In this document: piece after piece, positions 17,465 to 27,020 of the stretch
Layout: the number at the start of each line of letters is the position of its first letter
How positions within the stretch are numbered: the first letter of the stretch is position 1
Source: an uncultured Sediminibacterium sp.
GTDB taxonomy: Bacteria > Bacteroidota > Bacteroidia > Chitinophagales > Chitinophagaceae
DNA: 64,000 bases
NCBI RefSeq assembly: GCF_946481145.1
Contig: NZ_CAMLMJ010000014.1
Location: 38,919-102,918, forward strand
Direction: 5' to 3'
Notes under the pieces: model-generated
What the model saw: the letters and a program-made list of their open reading frames with translations, nothing else
Database searches by the model: none
Told to the model about the DNA's origin: nothing
Position numbers and translations under genes: made by a program

Positions 17465-17468
17465 TCGT

Positions 17469-17493
17469 CAAAGGTAGGATAAATAATTATTTA
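17469..17493 (-). promoter_or_regulatory. Candidate promoter and ArsR operator, possibly leaderless
   Basis: On the minus strand TACCTTTG (17476-17469) matches the Bacteroidota -7 consensus TAnnTTTG, and the ArsR ATG begins 4 nt later. Immediately upstream lies the perfect 14-bp palindrome TAAATAATTATTTA (17480-17493), similar in character to AT-rich ArsR/SmtB operators. If the box is used, transcription starts at or very near the start codon. Confidence 0.45.
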
Positions 17494-17535
17494 AGCAAAT
17501 ACGTAAATAATGAAATACATCCTATAACATTTCTT

Positions 17536-19458
17536 TTAAACCTTCATCCTTTGAATTCTAACCGCATTTAATATGGCTAATAAAGCAACCCCAACGTCCG
17601 CAATGACTGCTTCCCATAAAGTAGCTACGCCACCTGCGCCTAAAATCAATACAAATGCTTTTACCGTCATCGCGATAATGATATTTTGCCAAACAATGCT
17701 TCGGGTTATCTTTCCAATTTTAATGGCCGAAACTATCTTTTGTGGCTGATCGTTTTGAATAACCACATCTGCTGTTTCAATGGTGGCATCGCTCCCTAAA
17801 CCGCCCATTGCTATTCCGGCATCCGCTAATGCAACCACGGGTGCATCATTAACGCCATCACCAACAAAAGCGATATGTAGTCCTTCATCTTTTAATTTCT
17901 GTACTTTCTCAACCTTGTCTTCTGGCAGTAAATCACCATAGGCCTTATCTATGCCAATCTTCCTTGCGACTTCATCTACTACAGATTGTTTATCACCTGA
18001 GAGCATTACCGTTCGAATATTAAGACTGTGCATGTCTTTGACCGCCTGCACAGCATCGTCTTTTATTTCATCAGCAATAGTTATAAAACCTGCATATTGA
18101 TTGTTTATGGCTACAACTACAATTGTGTCAACAATGCCTTCTATTTCCGTTGGGTAGGATATATTGTATTTCTTCAGCAGTTTTGCATTACCTGCAAGCA
18201 AGTCCTTTCCATCCACCTTTCCTTTTAAGCCATGACCTGCTATTTCTTCTACTGCATCTGCATTGATACCATTAACAGTTTCACCGGCATATTCCGTTAC
18301 GGCTTTGGCTATAGGATGAGTTGAATTCTTTTCCAACGCAGCCGTAAGTTTTACCAGTTCTTTTTCATCCATGTTGACCGAAACGATTTCTTGTACTTTA
18401 AATACACCTTTTGTCAATGTTCCGGTTTTATCCATCACCACTACATTAACCTTAGTCATTACGTCAAGAAAATTCCCCCCTTTAAATAAAATACCGTTTC
18501 GGGAAGCAAGACCTATGCCACCAAAGTATCCCAATGGAATGGATACCACCAAAGCACATGGGCAACTGATCACCAGGAACACCAGAGCTCGATAAAACCA
18601 TGTTTGAAAATTATAATCCTCCACAAAAAAGTAAGGGATAAAACAAACAGCAACAGCAAGAAAGAAAACGATTGGTGTGTAGATTTTGGCAAATCTGGAA
18701 ATAAATAGTTGCGTTTGTGATTTTCTTGCAGTGGCATCCTGTACCATTTCTAAAATCTTACTTAGTTTACTGTCTTTAAACAAGGCTTTCACTTTGATTT
18801 CTGCTACTGTATTCAGGTTAATCATTCCCGCCAGAATGGTTTGACCTTTATATTTGGCATCTGGTTTACTTTCCCCGGTTAAAGCTGCTGTATTAAATGA
18901 TGCATTTTCTGAAATCAATTCTCCATCCAATGCTACTTTTTCACCTGGTTTTACCACGATGGTCTCGTCTAACTCAATAACAGAAGGGTTAGCGATAAGC
19001 TGTATACCATTTCTTAACACCGTTACTTCATCAGGTCTTACGTCTAGCAGTGCTTTGATACTTCGTTTTGCATTATTCACAGCTGCATCCTGAAACCATT
19101 CTCCTATCTGGTAAAAAACCATTACTGCTACACCTTCTTCATATTCTCCAATAACAAATGCCCCGATAGTAGCAACACTCATCAACACAAATTCATTGAA
19201 AATATCTCCCCGTTTTGATTTCCTTAGGGCAAGGTTCAATACTTTATGACCTGCCAATAAATAAGCGACCAGGTTTATAGCTAGTGAAGGAATTTTAGGG
19301 AACTCAATTTTGAAACCATATTCCAGTACAAGCAGAACGATTAATATGGCCAATGCCATTAATAGATCCCAATGGTTCTTCCAACCCGATTCGTTTTCAT
19401 CCTTAGCTGTTCCATGACCATCTGCAGTAATTTTTGTTTCATCATGTTTATGTGTCAT
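17536..19458 (-). CDS. P1B-type Zn(II)/Cd(II) (CadA/ZntA-like) ATPase
   Basis: This 640-residue heavy-metal pump has a short His-containing N-terminus and no HMA domain. Key motifs are the A-domain TGESKPD, the membrane metal site C299-P-C301 (VISCPCALVVSIPLG), the phosphorylation site D343 in DKTGTLTKG, the HP motif in STHPIAKA, and the hinge GDGVNDAPVVALADAGIAMG. CPC pumps with this arrangement export Zn(II), Cd(II) or Pb(II) from the cytoplasm. It follows the NicO-like gene by 10 bp and precedes the ArsR promoter, so it is near the end of the long efflux operon. Confidence 0.95.
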   Translation of the reverse strand: MTHKHDETKITADGHGTAKDENESGWKNHWDLLMALAILIVLLVLEYGFKIEFPKIPSLAINLVAYLLAGHKVLNLALRKSKRGDIFNEFVLMSVATIGAFVIGEYEEGVAVMVFYQIGEWFQDAAVNNAKRSIKALLDVRPDEVTVLRNGIQLIANPSVIELDETIVVKPGEKVALDGELISENASFNTAALTGESKPDAKYKGQTILAGMINLNTVAEIKVKALFKDSKLSKILEMVQDATARKSQTQLFISRFAKIYTPIVFFLAVAVCFIPYFFVEDYNFQTWFYRALVFLVISCPCALVVSIPLGYFGGIGLASRNGILFKGGNFLDVMTKVNVVVMDKTGTLTKGVFKVQEIVSVNMDEKELVKLTAALEKNSTHPIAKAVTEYAGETVNGINADAVEEIAGHGLKGKVDGKDLLAGNAKLLKKYNISYPTEIEGIVDTIVVVAINNQYAGFITIADEIKDDAVQAVKDMHSLNIRTVMLSGDKQSVVDEVARKIGIDKAYGDLLPEDKVEKVQKLKDEGLHIAFVGDGVNDAPVVALADAGIAMGGLGSDATIETADVVIQNDQPQKIVSAIKIGKITRSIVWQNIIIAMTVKAFVLILGAGGVATLWEAVIADVGVALLAILNAVRIQRMKV

Positions 19459-19468
19459 AATATCATAT

Positions 19469-20083
19469 TTAATGTAAAAAAAATGTAATAATCCCTACTA
19501 TAATTAAAACTATACCTGTAATTCTCTTTTCATTATGCTCAATAAATTGTGAATTCATCATTTGAACGCCTTTAAATGCAAATATCACGAGTGTGATAAT
19601 TCCGGTAATGCTGATTACTGCATATACAAGGGCTATCAATAAAATACCATTCAACCCATAGGCACCAGCTGTCAGGAAAAGACTTTCCACTTCCAGGCAG
19701 GGGGATAAAAACATGGTGGCCGCTAAAATTAATACCCACTTAGTTTTTGACTTTTTATAGTACTGTACATCTTTATTGGCAGTATGATGATGAGGCAGAT
19801 TAACTGTAAAATATATTAATCCGAATATGATCAATAATACTGGGGCAATTACATGTACATACCCTTCATATTGATGTGCCAGCTTTGAACCTACCATTCC
19901 GAGAGCAATCCCAAGAATAACAGTACCCATCACATGGGCAGAGGCAGTGATAGATGCAAGCAGTATCAATTCATATTTTTCCCATTTCTCAGACCTTGCA
20001 ATAGCCACTAATGGCAACCAGTGGTTGGGGATAAGGGCATGAATAATCCCTAATAATATGGTACCCGTTATTATACTATACAT
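19469..20083 (-). CDS. NicO/UreH-like polytopic membrane protein, putative metal transporter
   Basis: This 204-residue protein has about six membrane helices. It has the motif GIIHALIPNHWLPLVAIAR in the first helix, ITASAHVMGTVILGIALGM in the next, a His-rich loop LPHHHTANKD, and LAATMFLSPCLEVESLFL. The spaced HA...P.H and conserved H/C residues resemble the NicO/RcnA and UreH-type families. The position just before the Zn/Cd ATPase suggests metal export, but the substrate is not determined and a thiol-transfer role cannot be excluded. Confidence 0.7.
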   Translation of the reverse strand: MYSIITGTILLGIIHALIPNHWLPLVAIARSEKWEKYELILLASITASAHVMGTVILGIALGMVGSKLAHQYEGYVHVIAPVLLIIFGLIYFTVNLPHHHTANKDVQYYKKSKTKWVLILAATMFLSPCLEVESLFLTAGAYGLNGILLIALVYAVISITGIITLVIFAFKGVQMMNSQFIEHNEKRITGIVLIIVGIITFFLH

Positions 20084-20121
20084 GTTACAATACTATTACT
20101 ATACAATTTTATCTTAATCAA

Positions 20122-20589
20122 TTAATCTTTATTTTCTTTTTCATTGTGCTTGTTTATCATTTTCTTTTTCCATTTTACATACCAATGCTGGTGATGCAAC
20201 GAAAGCAGGAAGTACAAAGCAATTGCTCCAACAATAGCAATAATAAACATACTGAGACCTACTGCCACACCAACTGCTGCAGTACACCAAACCGTGGCTG
20301 CTGTTGTGAGGCCATGTGATGTTTCTGCACTGCTGTTGCGATAAATAATACCAGCCCCAAGAAAACCCACACCGGTGACAATATTGGCTATTACTCTTGA
20401 AGCCGCAGCAACATCGCTAACAAGATGAGCTGCAACAGCTGTAAATAAAGTAGCACCGATACACACCGCAGCATATGTTCTTATGCCGGCATCACGACCA
20501 TGCTTTTCTCTGTCAAAGCCAATGAAAGCTCCAAGTAGAAATGAGGCTATTAGTTTTACAACAATTATTAATTCAAGTTTGACATCCAT
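20122..20589 (-). CDS. MgtC/SapB-family membrane protein
   Basis: This 155-residue protein has four membrane helices with family hallmarks: LLGAFIGFDREKHGRDAGIRTYAAVCIGATLF near the start and NIVTGVGFLGAGIIYRN in the third helix. The C-terminus is basic and cytoplasmic. MgtC proteins are linked to growth at low Mg(II) and to regulation of the F-type ATPase; in metal islands a stress-adaptation role is plausible. It is 38 bp upstream of the NicO-like gene in the same direction. Confidence 0.92.
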   Translation of the reverse strand: MDVKLELIIVVKLIASFLLGAFIGFDREKHGRDAGIRTYAAVCIGATLFTAVAAHLVSDVAAASRVIANIVTGVGFLGAGIIYRNSSAETSHGLTTAATVWCTAAVGVAVGLSMFIIAIVGAIALYFLLSLHHQHWYVKWKKKMINKHNEKENKD

Positions 20590-20737
20590 TTTTCAGTATT
20601 TACATAACATAATAGTTATTCGGATTTTCTTCAGCCGGAACATTTTTATCACCACTCATCTGTTTTAAATGAATTTCTATGGTTGTAGAAAGACTTGTCA
20701 TTGGTGTAGCCATCGGTGTGTTTTCAAAAATGTTTGT

Positions 20738-20810
20738 ATGGGTACGGAAGCCCTGCCAATCAAGGTTTCCCAGTTTTAAAAGGGGCAAACAAAGCAGGGT
20801 TCCTACCCAT
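20738..20810 (-). repeat. Hairpin repeat copy 1, at the 3' end of the CzcB gene
   Basis: ATGGGTACGGAAGCCCTGC (20738-20756) pairs with GCAGGGTTCCTACCCAT (20794-20810) with two single-base bulges and a 37-nt middle. A second copy lies at 34749-34818 with similar arms. Both follow an RND-efflux gene on the transcribed strand. In the minus-strand RNA the pairing is kept in both copies, helped by a G-U pair in copy 2, so it looks like a conserved RNA hairpin. A 62-codon frame crossing it on the minus strand (TTG start at 20788) is probably incidental. Confidence 0.6.
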
Positions 20811-20817
20811 AGTATTT

Positions 20818-22032
20818 TTATTCTTCTTCCTCTACATTGTTCATCTTCGACAATAAATCATAAGCTCCGTTAATCACCACGCTAATTTTCCTGTTAAATC
20901 CTTCTGGCAAAATCACTTCGGTATAACCATTTTCCGAAACACCTGTTACCACTTCAATTCTCTTAAAAGGAATATGCTTTTCAGTAGCTGCTTCTTTTTT
21001 CACATCGGTGGCTTTTTTTTCGTTATTCCCTTCATCTGCCGCTATAAAAATGTAAGATTTACCTGCTGATTGAACGATCGCTTTATCAGGCAGCGCAGTA
21101 GTAGTAGCAATACCTGTTTCTACAATTCCTTTTAAATACATCCCTGGCAACAGGTCATTGTCCTCCTGTAACAGATGCCCATGAACCCTAACCGTTCTTT
21201 CAGCACTGATTTCACGCCCAATCAAATGCACTTCTGCAAATCGTTCCTTTGTTTCATTATTCAATAAAAAACGGATTTTCTGACCAATCTTTAATTTCGG
21301 AACATCCTTTTCAAAAATGATAAGTTCTGCATGAAGGTGACGGGTATCTACAATTTCAAATAGTTCCTGGTTAGCGTTTACAAACTTCCCGATATTCACC
21401 AATACCTTAGTAACATAGCCTGATATTGGAGCATAAATATTTGCCCTGCCAGAAATGTTTTCCGGGTTAATTTTCTCGGGATTGATATTAATAAGTCCCA
21501 GTTTTGATTTTAATCCCTGCACTCTTGCCGCTATACTGTTATATTCGCTGCTGGCTTTTTGCAATGTTTTTTTTGCATTTACATTTTCTTTTGCCAGTTC
21601 CTGTTGACGTTCCAATTCTTCTTTCAGGTAAATCAACTGACTCTTATAATCCAGATAATCCTGCTGAAGCTGGATAAATTCGGGGTTTTCAAGTACGGCT
21701 ATTACTTCACCTTTTACAACAGGCTTTCCCTGCAGCAAATCAGTATTTTTTAAGGTGCCACCATAGGGAGAAGATACTGTTAACAGCTGTTGCGGAGGAA
21801 CATCTAGTGCCCCTGTTGCCCTGATAACGCTGCTAAGTTTTTTTTCTTCTATAGCACCGTACTGAATATTGACCGTTTTAAACTGGTCTTCCGACAAGTC
21901 CACCATATCTGCTTCTTCCGTTTTCGTTGCTTCAACCGGGATTGCTTCTGCATTTCCTTTAGGAGAGCAGGATGAAAACCATATGGTAGCCGCAGTCAGT
22001 ATAACAAGTGAATTCAAAAATTGCTGTTTCAT
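20818..22032 (-). CDS. RND efflux periplasmic adaptor (CzcB/CusB-like), lipoprotein
   Basis: This 404-residue membrane-fusion protein has a lipoprotein signal (VILTAATIWFSSCSPKG, cysteine 22). A first lipoyl half with VSSPYGGTLKNTDLLQGKPVVKGEVIAVLENPEF is followed by a coiled-coil hairpin (about 130-195) and the second lipoyl half YAPISGYVTKVLVNIGKFVNANQELFEIVDTRHL. Beta-barrel and membrane-proximal domains complete it. The C-terminus is acidic (VEEEE). It links the inner-membrane pump to the outer-membrane channel, both of which are provided by the fused gene 26 bp upstream. Confidence 0.94.
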   Translation of the reverse strand: MKQQFLNSLVILTAATIWFSSCSPKGNAEAIPVEATKTEEADMVDLSEDQFKTVNIQYGAIEEKKLSSVIRATGALDVPPQQLLTVSSPYGGTLKNTDLLQGKPVVKGEVIAVLENPEFIQLQQDYLDYKSQLIYLKEELERQQELAKENVNAKKTLQKASSEYNSIAARVQGLKSKLGLININPEKINPENISGRANIYAPISGYVTKVLVNIGKFVNANQELFEIVDTRHLHAELIIFEKDVPKLKIGQKIRFLLNNETKERFAEVHLIGREISAERTVRVHGHLLQEDNDLLPGMYLKGIVETGIATTTALPDKAIVQSAGKSYIFIAADEGNNEKKATDVKKEAATEKHIPFKRIEVVTGVSENGYTEVILPEGFNRKISVVINGAYDLLSKMNNVEEEE

Positions 22033-22058
22033 ATTAATTTTATTTTAGTCCGTTCTAC

Positions 22059-25000
22059 TTAATTGATGCCGCCGATAAATTCGATGGCAATGACGGTTTG
22101 ATTATATTGATTTAAAAGTTTGGTGTATCCCTGTTTTACAACAACGGCATTATTGAGTGATTGTGTCAATTCATAATAACCGATTTCGCCGGTAGTAAAA
22201 GCCCTTTGTGCCTGTGTAATGATGAGATTGGTCTGTGGCAAAGCGGTATTTCGGTAATAGTTGATTTGAACTTTTTGTTTTTGCAATTCGCCAAACAGTC
22301 TTGCTAATTCACCTTGCAGGGTGAATTGATAATTGGTCAGTTCTGCTTCACGACGCTCCCGGTTTACTTCTGCCGCTTTTATTTTTTCTTTTTGTGCCCT
22401 GGCAAATATGGGAATGCTGACACCCAAATTAACACCTTGGAAACGACTGCCAACGCCATAATATTTATCAACTCCATTCACAGTTTGATACCCTACTAAA
22501 GATTGATTGAAATAGCCTACCGAGAAATCTGGTTTTAATCTTGATTGCTCAACAGCTTTCTCTTTGTTTGCAATATCAATCTGCTGTTTAATAAAGGCAA
22601 GTGTCGGGTTACCAGCAATAGCAGCGGTATCAAAATTTACCTGTATCTGCTTTTCAACAAGTAAAGTGTCGGCAGTTGACGTAACAGAAGAATCTGCGGT
22701 AAACACTTTCAGGCGGTTTAATTCAATGCGGTAATCCTCTTCTGCACTTCGCAATTGAGCCCTTATCTCATTCACCTTGCTTTCAGCATTGTAATTTTCT
22801 AATGCATTTGTTTCACCCGTTTTATATCGCAATGCAGAAGCTTTCAATATGTTTTCATAAATGGATAGCAGTTCCTTCAACAACCTTATTTCCTCCATCC
22901 AAAAACTTAACTGGTAGTACGATATTTTTGTATTCGCAGCAAGTTCAGTTTGATAAACCTTCAATTGCAGTTCACTGCTTTTAATATTTGACTCAGATAG
23001 CTTTATGAGACTTTTAAAGTACCCTGGATTCTGTATACCCTGGGTAATGCTGAAATTATTATCATATGCTATACGACTGTTATACTGCCCAAATGTGAGT
23101 CCTACATTTGTTTTGCCATAATCTTTCACAGTCTTCTTCAACTGCTGCTGGTAACTTATATCCAGCGCTCCCACTTTAACCAAGGGGTTATTCTTCATAG
23201 CTGACGCAACAGCATCATTAAGATTGATAACTATCTTTCGCTGTTGCGCATTTGCAGTAAAGGATGAGGCTAAAAACAGGATGAGTAATGAAACCAACCC
23301 TTTCGTCACATCAGGCTTCATCGTTTTGGGTTTTATCTTCTTAAACCATGTATATAATACAGGCAAAACAACCAGTGTTAGAAATGTGGCCGTAATCAAC
23401 CCACCAATTACAACCGTCGCCAAGGGCTTTTGTACTTCTGCTCCGGAACCTGTTGACAATGCCATTGGCAAAAAGCCCAAAGAAGCAACCGTTGCAGTCA
23501 TTAATACAGGTCGCAACCTTACAGAAGTTCCTTTTAAGATGATTGCATTTATATCTGTCATACCTTCCTTTTTTAATCGATTAAATTCGCTGATCAATAC
23601 AATACCATTTAATACTGCCACACCAAACAAGGCTATAAAACCAACGCCAGCCGAAATACTAAATGGCATTCCCCTTAACCATAAGGCAAATACACCACCG
23701 ATAGCACTCATCGGTATAGCTGTAAATATGAGCAGGGAATATTTAATTGACCCAAAGGTGAAATAGAGCAATAAGAGTATCAGCGCTAATGCTACTGGTA
23801 CAGCCACTGATAATCGCTTATTGGCCTCTTCAAGATTTTTAAACTGCCCGCCATAAGTAATAAAATATCCAGGAGGCATTTTTACCTGTTTCTCAATTTT
23901 TTCCTGGATTTCTTTTACAACTGATGAAATGTCCCGGCCTCTTGTATTAAAGCCAACAATGATTCTTCGCTTGGCATCTTCACGTTGAATCTGGTTAGGA
24001 CCTAACTGCATATTGACATCGGCTACCTGCTCCAATGGAACTTGGTTGCCATCAGGTGCAGCAATAAATAATCCTTTAACATCATCAATACTCTGGCGGC
24101 CTGTTTTTTCTAGCCTTACCACCATATCAAAACGTTTCTCGCCTTCATAAACAATACCTGCGGCTTCACCTGCAAAAGCAGCGCTGATGGTACGGTTTAT
24201 ATCTTCTACATTTAAACCAAATTGCGCAATCTTATCACGGTTTAGTTTAACCATAATTTGCGGCAGACCAGTCACCTGTTCTACATATAAATCTTCTGCA
24301 CCTTTTACTGTGGGTACAATCACACCGATTTTTTTTGCCAGATCTGCCAGTACATCAAGGTCTTCCCCAAATATCTTAATCCCCACATCCTGTCGAACAC
24401 CTGAAATCAATTCATTAAACCGAAGTTGTATAGGCTGCGACAACCCATAGGAAACACCGGGAATTTTCTCCAACTCCTTTTGCATCAGTTCTGCCAGTTC
24501 TTCCCGGTTATGTGCACTCGTCCATTCCTTTTTATTTTTTAAAAGAATAGTAATGTCACATGCTTCTATAGGCATAGGATCGGTTGGTATCTCAGAGGCA
24601 CCAATCTTGCCGATCACTTCTTTTACTTCAGGGAATTTTTTCATTAGTAAATCGGAGGCCTGTGTTATTTTTTCGATTGTTTGGCTTAACGAACTACCTG
24701 TTAACAGTCTTGTTTCGACGGCAAAATCTCCTTCTTCCAACGTGGGAATAAATTCACCACCTAATGTTTTAAAAATGACAAGGCTGATGACAAATACTCC
24801 CACAGCAATGCTCACCACTAATAATTTCATCTTTAATGCCCCACGTATTAATGGCGTATAAAGCCGTTGGAAAAACTTCATCATTTTATCTGACAGGTTT
24901 TCTTTGTGGCTAATTTTCTTACTTAATACAAGGGCACTCATCATGGGCACATAAGTAAGTGAAAGCAGGAATGCACCCAGTATTGCGAACGAAACTGTTT

Positions 25001-26432
25001 GTGCCATTGGGCCGAACATTTTTCCTTCGATGCCAACCAACGCAAGAATAGGTAGGTACACAATCAGGATAATGATTTGCCCGAAGGCAGCCGAATTCAT
25101 CATTTTACCCGCTGATTTATATACTTCATCATTCATTTGGTCTTGTGTCATTCTTCCAGGCTTTCGGTAGCCTAACTGATGCATGGTTGCTTCAACGATA
25201 ATCACCGCTCCGTCCACAATCAAACCAAAATCAATAGCACCTAAACTCATCAGGTTACCAGAAACACCAAACAGGTTCATCAACGAAATAGCAAAAAGCA
25301 TGGCAAGCGGAATGACGGAAGCCACTATCAACCCGGAACGGATATTGCCAAGGAAAACCACCAATACAAAGATTACAATCAACGCACCTTCAATAAGGTT
25401 AGTTTTTACAGTTCCTATCGCCCTGCTAACTAAAGCGCTTCTGTCAAGAAAGGGTTCAATGACCACACCTTCAGGCAAACTTTTCTGAATCTGTAATATT
25501 TTATCTTTTACACTGTTAATTACAATACTGGAATTTGCTCCTTTCAACATTAAAACAATACCACCAACTACTTCGCCTTCTGCGTTACGGGTTAACGCAC
25601 CGTATTGCGTGGCATGACCCAACTGTACCATTGCAATATCTCTTATCAACACGGGTGCGCCACCGGAAGTTCTTGTAACAACAATTTTTTCTATATCAGA
25701 AATTGTTTTAATAAATCCTTCACTGCGGATAAAATAAGCATTGGGTTTTTTATCTATATATGCACCGCCAGTATTCTGGTTATTTTTTTCAAGAGCATTA
25801 AATACATCCGCTATCGACAAATTATAACTGCGAAGTTTATCTGTATTCAATGCAATTTCATATTGCTTTAAAAGACCGCCAAAACTGCTTACATCAGCAA
25901 TACCGGGTGTCCCAAACAACTGACGACGGACTATCCAGTCCTGAATCGTTCGAAGCGACATGGCGTCATATTTATTTTCATACCCTTTTTTAGCATGTAA
26001 AACATATTGATAAATTTCACCTAATCCCGTAGAAATAGGAGCCATCTCAGGATTGCCGATGTTATTGGGTATTTGGTTGCGGGCTTCTATCAACCGCTCA
26101 CCTACTTGTTGACGAGCCCAATATATGTTAGCATCATCATGAAATACAACAGTAACTACGGATAATCCAAATCTGGATATGGAACGGATTTCCTGCACTT
26201 CCGGAATGGTGGCCATAGTTTGTTCCACCGGGAATGAAATGAGTTGTTCTACTTCCTGTGCCGCCAATGATGGGCTCAGTGTAATTACCTGTACCTGGTT
26301 ATTGGTAATATCAGGAACGGCATCAATCGGCAATTTATTTGCCGAATAAACACCCCATATTATTAATGCAAGTGTAAAAAGACCAATGACCAATTTATTT
26401 TTTATGGAGAATTGAATGATTTTATTAAGCAT
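22059..26432 (-). CDS. CzcA/CusA-type RND pump fused to a TolC-type outer-membrane channel
   Basis: The product is 1,457 residues, against about 1,040 for a normal heavy-metal RND pump. Residues 1 to about 1,045 are the pump: NKLVIGLFTLALIIWGVYSANKLPIDAVPDI, the TM4 proton-relay segment GAIDFGLIVDGAVIIVEAT, a second half with TLEEGDFAVETRL, and the final VVLPVLYTWFKKIKPK. A new signal-peptide-like segment follows (GLVSLLILFLASSFTANAQ), then from about residue 1,063 a TolC domain (INLNDAVASAMKNNPLVKVGALDISYQQQ...) with the usual coiled-coil repeats. The internal signal would move the channel domain to the periplasm. Likely substrates are Zn(II), Cd(II) or Co(II), but this is not certain. Confidence 0.94.
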   Translation of the reverse strand: MLNKIIQFSIKNKLVIGLFTLALIIWGVYSANKLPIDAVPDITNNQVQVITLSPSLAAQEVEQLISFPVEQTMATIPEVQEIRSISRFGLSVVTVVFHDDANIYWARQQVGERLIEARNQIPNNIGNPEMAPISTGLGEIYQYVLHAKKGYENKYDAMSLRTIQDWIVRRQLFGTPGIADVSSFGGLLKQYEIALNTDKLRSYNLSIADVFNALEKNNQNTGGAYIDKKPNAYFIRSEGFIKTISDIEKIVVTRTSGGAPVLIRDIAMVQLGHATQYGALTRNAEGEVVGGIVLMLKGANSSIVINSVKDKILQIQKSLPEGVVIEPFLDRSALVSRAIGTVKTNLIEGALIVIFVLVVFLGNIRSGLIVASVIPLAMLFAISLMNLFGVSGNLMSLGAIDFGLIVDGAVIIVEATMHQLGYRKPGRMTQDQMNDEVYKSAGKMMNSAAFGQIIILIVYLPILALVGIEGKMFGPMAQTVSFAILGAFLLSLTYVPMMSALVLSKKISHKENLSDKMMKFFQRLYTPLIRGALKMKLLVVSIAVGVFVISLVIFKTLGGEFIPTLEEGDFAVETRLLTGSSLSQTIEKITQASDLLMKKFPEVKEVIGKIGASEIPTDPMPIEACDITILLKNKKEWTSAHNREELAELMQKELEKIPGVSYGLSQPIQLRFNELISGVRQDVGIKIFGEDLDVLADLAKKIGVIVPTVKGAEDLYVEQVTGLPQIMVKLNRDKIAQFGLNVEDINRTISAAFAGEAAGIVYEGEKRFDMVVRLEKTGRQSIDDVKGLFIAAPDGNQVPLEQVADVNMQLGPNQIQREDAKRRIIVGFNTRGRDISSVVKEIQEKIEKQVKMPPGYFITYGGQFKNLEEANKRLSVAVPVALALILLLLYFTFGSIKYSLLIFTAIPMSAIGGVFALWLRGMPFSISAGVGFIALFGVAVLNGIVLISEFNRLKKEGMTDINAIILKGTSVRLRPVLMTATVASLGFLPMALSTGSGAEVQKPLATVVIGGLITATFLTLVVLPVLYTWFKKIKPKTMKPDVTKGLVSLLILFLASSFTANAQQRKIVINLNDAVASAMKNNPLVKVGALDISYQQQLKKTVKDYGKTNVGLTFGQYNSRIAYDNNFSITQGIQNPGYFKSLIKLSESNIKSSELQLKVYQTELAANTKISYYQLSFWMEEIRLLKELLSIYENILKASALRYKTGETNALENYNAESKVNEIRAQLRSAEEDYRIELNRLKVFTADSSVTSTADTLLVEKQIQVNFDTAAIAGNPTLAFIKQQIDIANKEKAVEQSRLKPDFSVGYFNQSLVGYQTVNGVDKYYGVGSRFQGVNLGVSIPIFARAQKEKIKAAEVNRERREAELTNYQFTLQGELARLFGELQKQKVQINYYRNTALPQTNLIITQAQRAFTTGEIGYYELTQSLNNAVVVKQGYTKLLNQYNQTVIAIEFIGGIN

Positions 26433-26440
26433 ATTTTGAT

Positions 26441-26623
26441 TTAATATTTTGAAACAAGGCGATAATACTTAGTGATAATGCCAATTATCGCCATGAGCAT
26501 TACAATACCAAGCACTATCAGTGTAATAACTTTTATAACCCGCATCCACAAGGGCTTTACAGGATCTTTAATCCTGCTGTAACCTGATTTACTGCGGGTA
26601 ATTGACCTTTTTCTCTTGGTCAT
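26441..26623 (-). CDS. Small single-span membrane protein before the RND pump
   Basis: From the ATG at 26623 (a GTG at 26629 is also possible) this gives about 60 residues: a very basic N-terminus (TKRKRSITRSKSGYSRIKD) and one helix VIKVITLIVLGIVMLMAIIGIITKYY. It ends 8 bp before the RND pump start, so it is probably co-translated. It may be an accessory subunit of the pump, as small helices are for other RND pumps. No family is recognised. Confidence 0.55.
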   Translation of the reverse strand: MTKRKRSITRSKSGYSRIKDPVKPLWMRVIKVITLIVLGIVMLMAIIGIITKYYRLVSKY

Positions 26624-26694
26624 AACCACATGGTAAACAAAATGATAAAAATGTAAAAGTCAGCGCATGACAATTGCACTGAAATGAGAAGAAA

Positions 26695-27015
26695 TTAAGC
26701 AGTTAGTTTGGGAGGCTGCCAGATAGAATAGGAAACTTCGGAATTATAATTTTCGACATCAAAGGAGTCCTTTTCAGATCGGAAAAGAATTTTTAGAAAC
26801 TGTACCTTACTCAGAGGATTATAAAAGGCTGCAGCTGCACAGCAAGAACAGGTACAAAAAGGTGTGCACGCTTCTTTCGAATGATTATGTGCTTGATGAT
26901 TGGAGGAAGTTGAAATTTTGGATTCTGATTTTGCATTACATTCCGTGCTGTCACTGCATGTAAGGCATGACAAATAGAGCAGGGAAAAGCCTAAAAAGAA
27001 AAATAAAAATTTCAT
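26695..27015 (-). CDS. DUF6660-like Cys-rich exported protein
   Basis: This 106-residue protein has a lipoprotein-type signal (FFLGFSLLYLSCLTC), a His/Ser-rich spacer (SSNHQAHNHSKEA) and the cluster CTPFCTCSCCAAAAF, followed by a C-terminal region. I recognise the CTPFCTCSCC pattern as a small Bacteroidota family found just before CusA/CzcA genes. It probably binds Cu(I) or a similar ion in the periplasm. A -7-like box stands 5 nt before its ATG, so it may head its own transcript. Confidence 0.8.
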   Translation of the reverse strand: MKFLFFFLGFSLLYLSCLTCSDSTECNAKSESKISTSSNHQAHNHSKEACTPFCTCSCCAAAAFYNPLSKVQFLKILFRSEKDSFDVENYNSEVSYSIWQPPKLTA

Positions 27016-27020
27016 TGAAG

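Noticed and set aside
20600..20788. 62-codon minus-strand frame from a TTG start
   Set aside because: It crosses the hairpin repeat, and in the second repeat copy the same frame is interrupted; the similarity is explained by the repeat itself.
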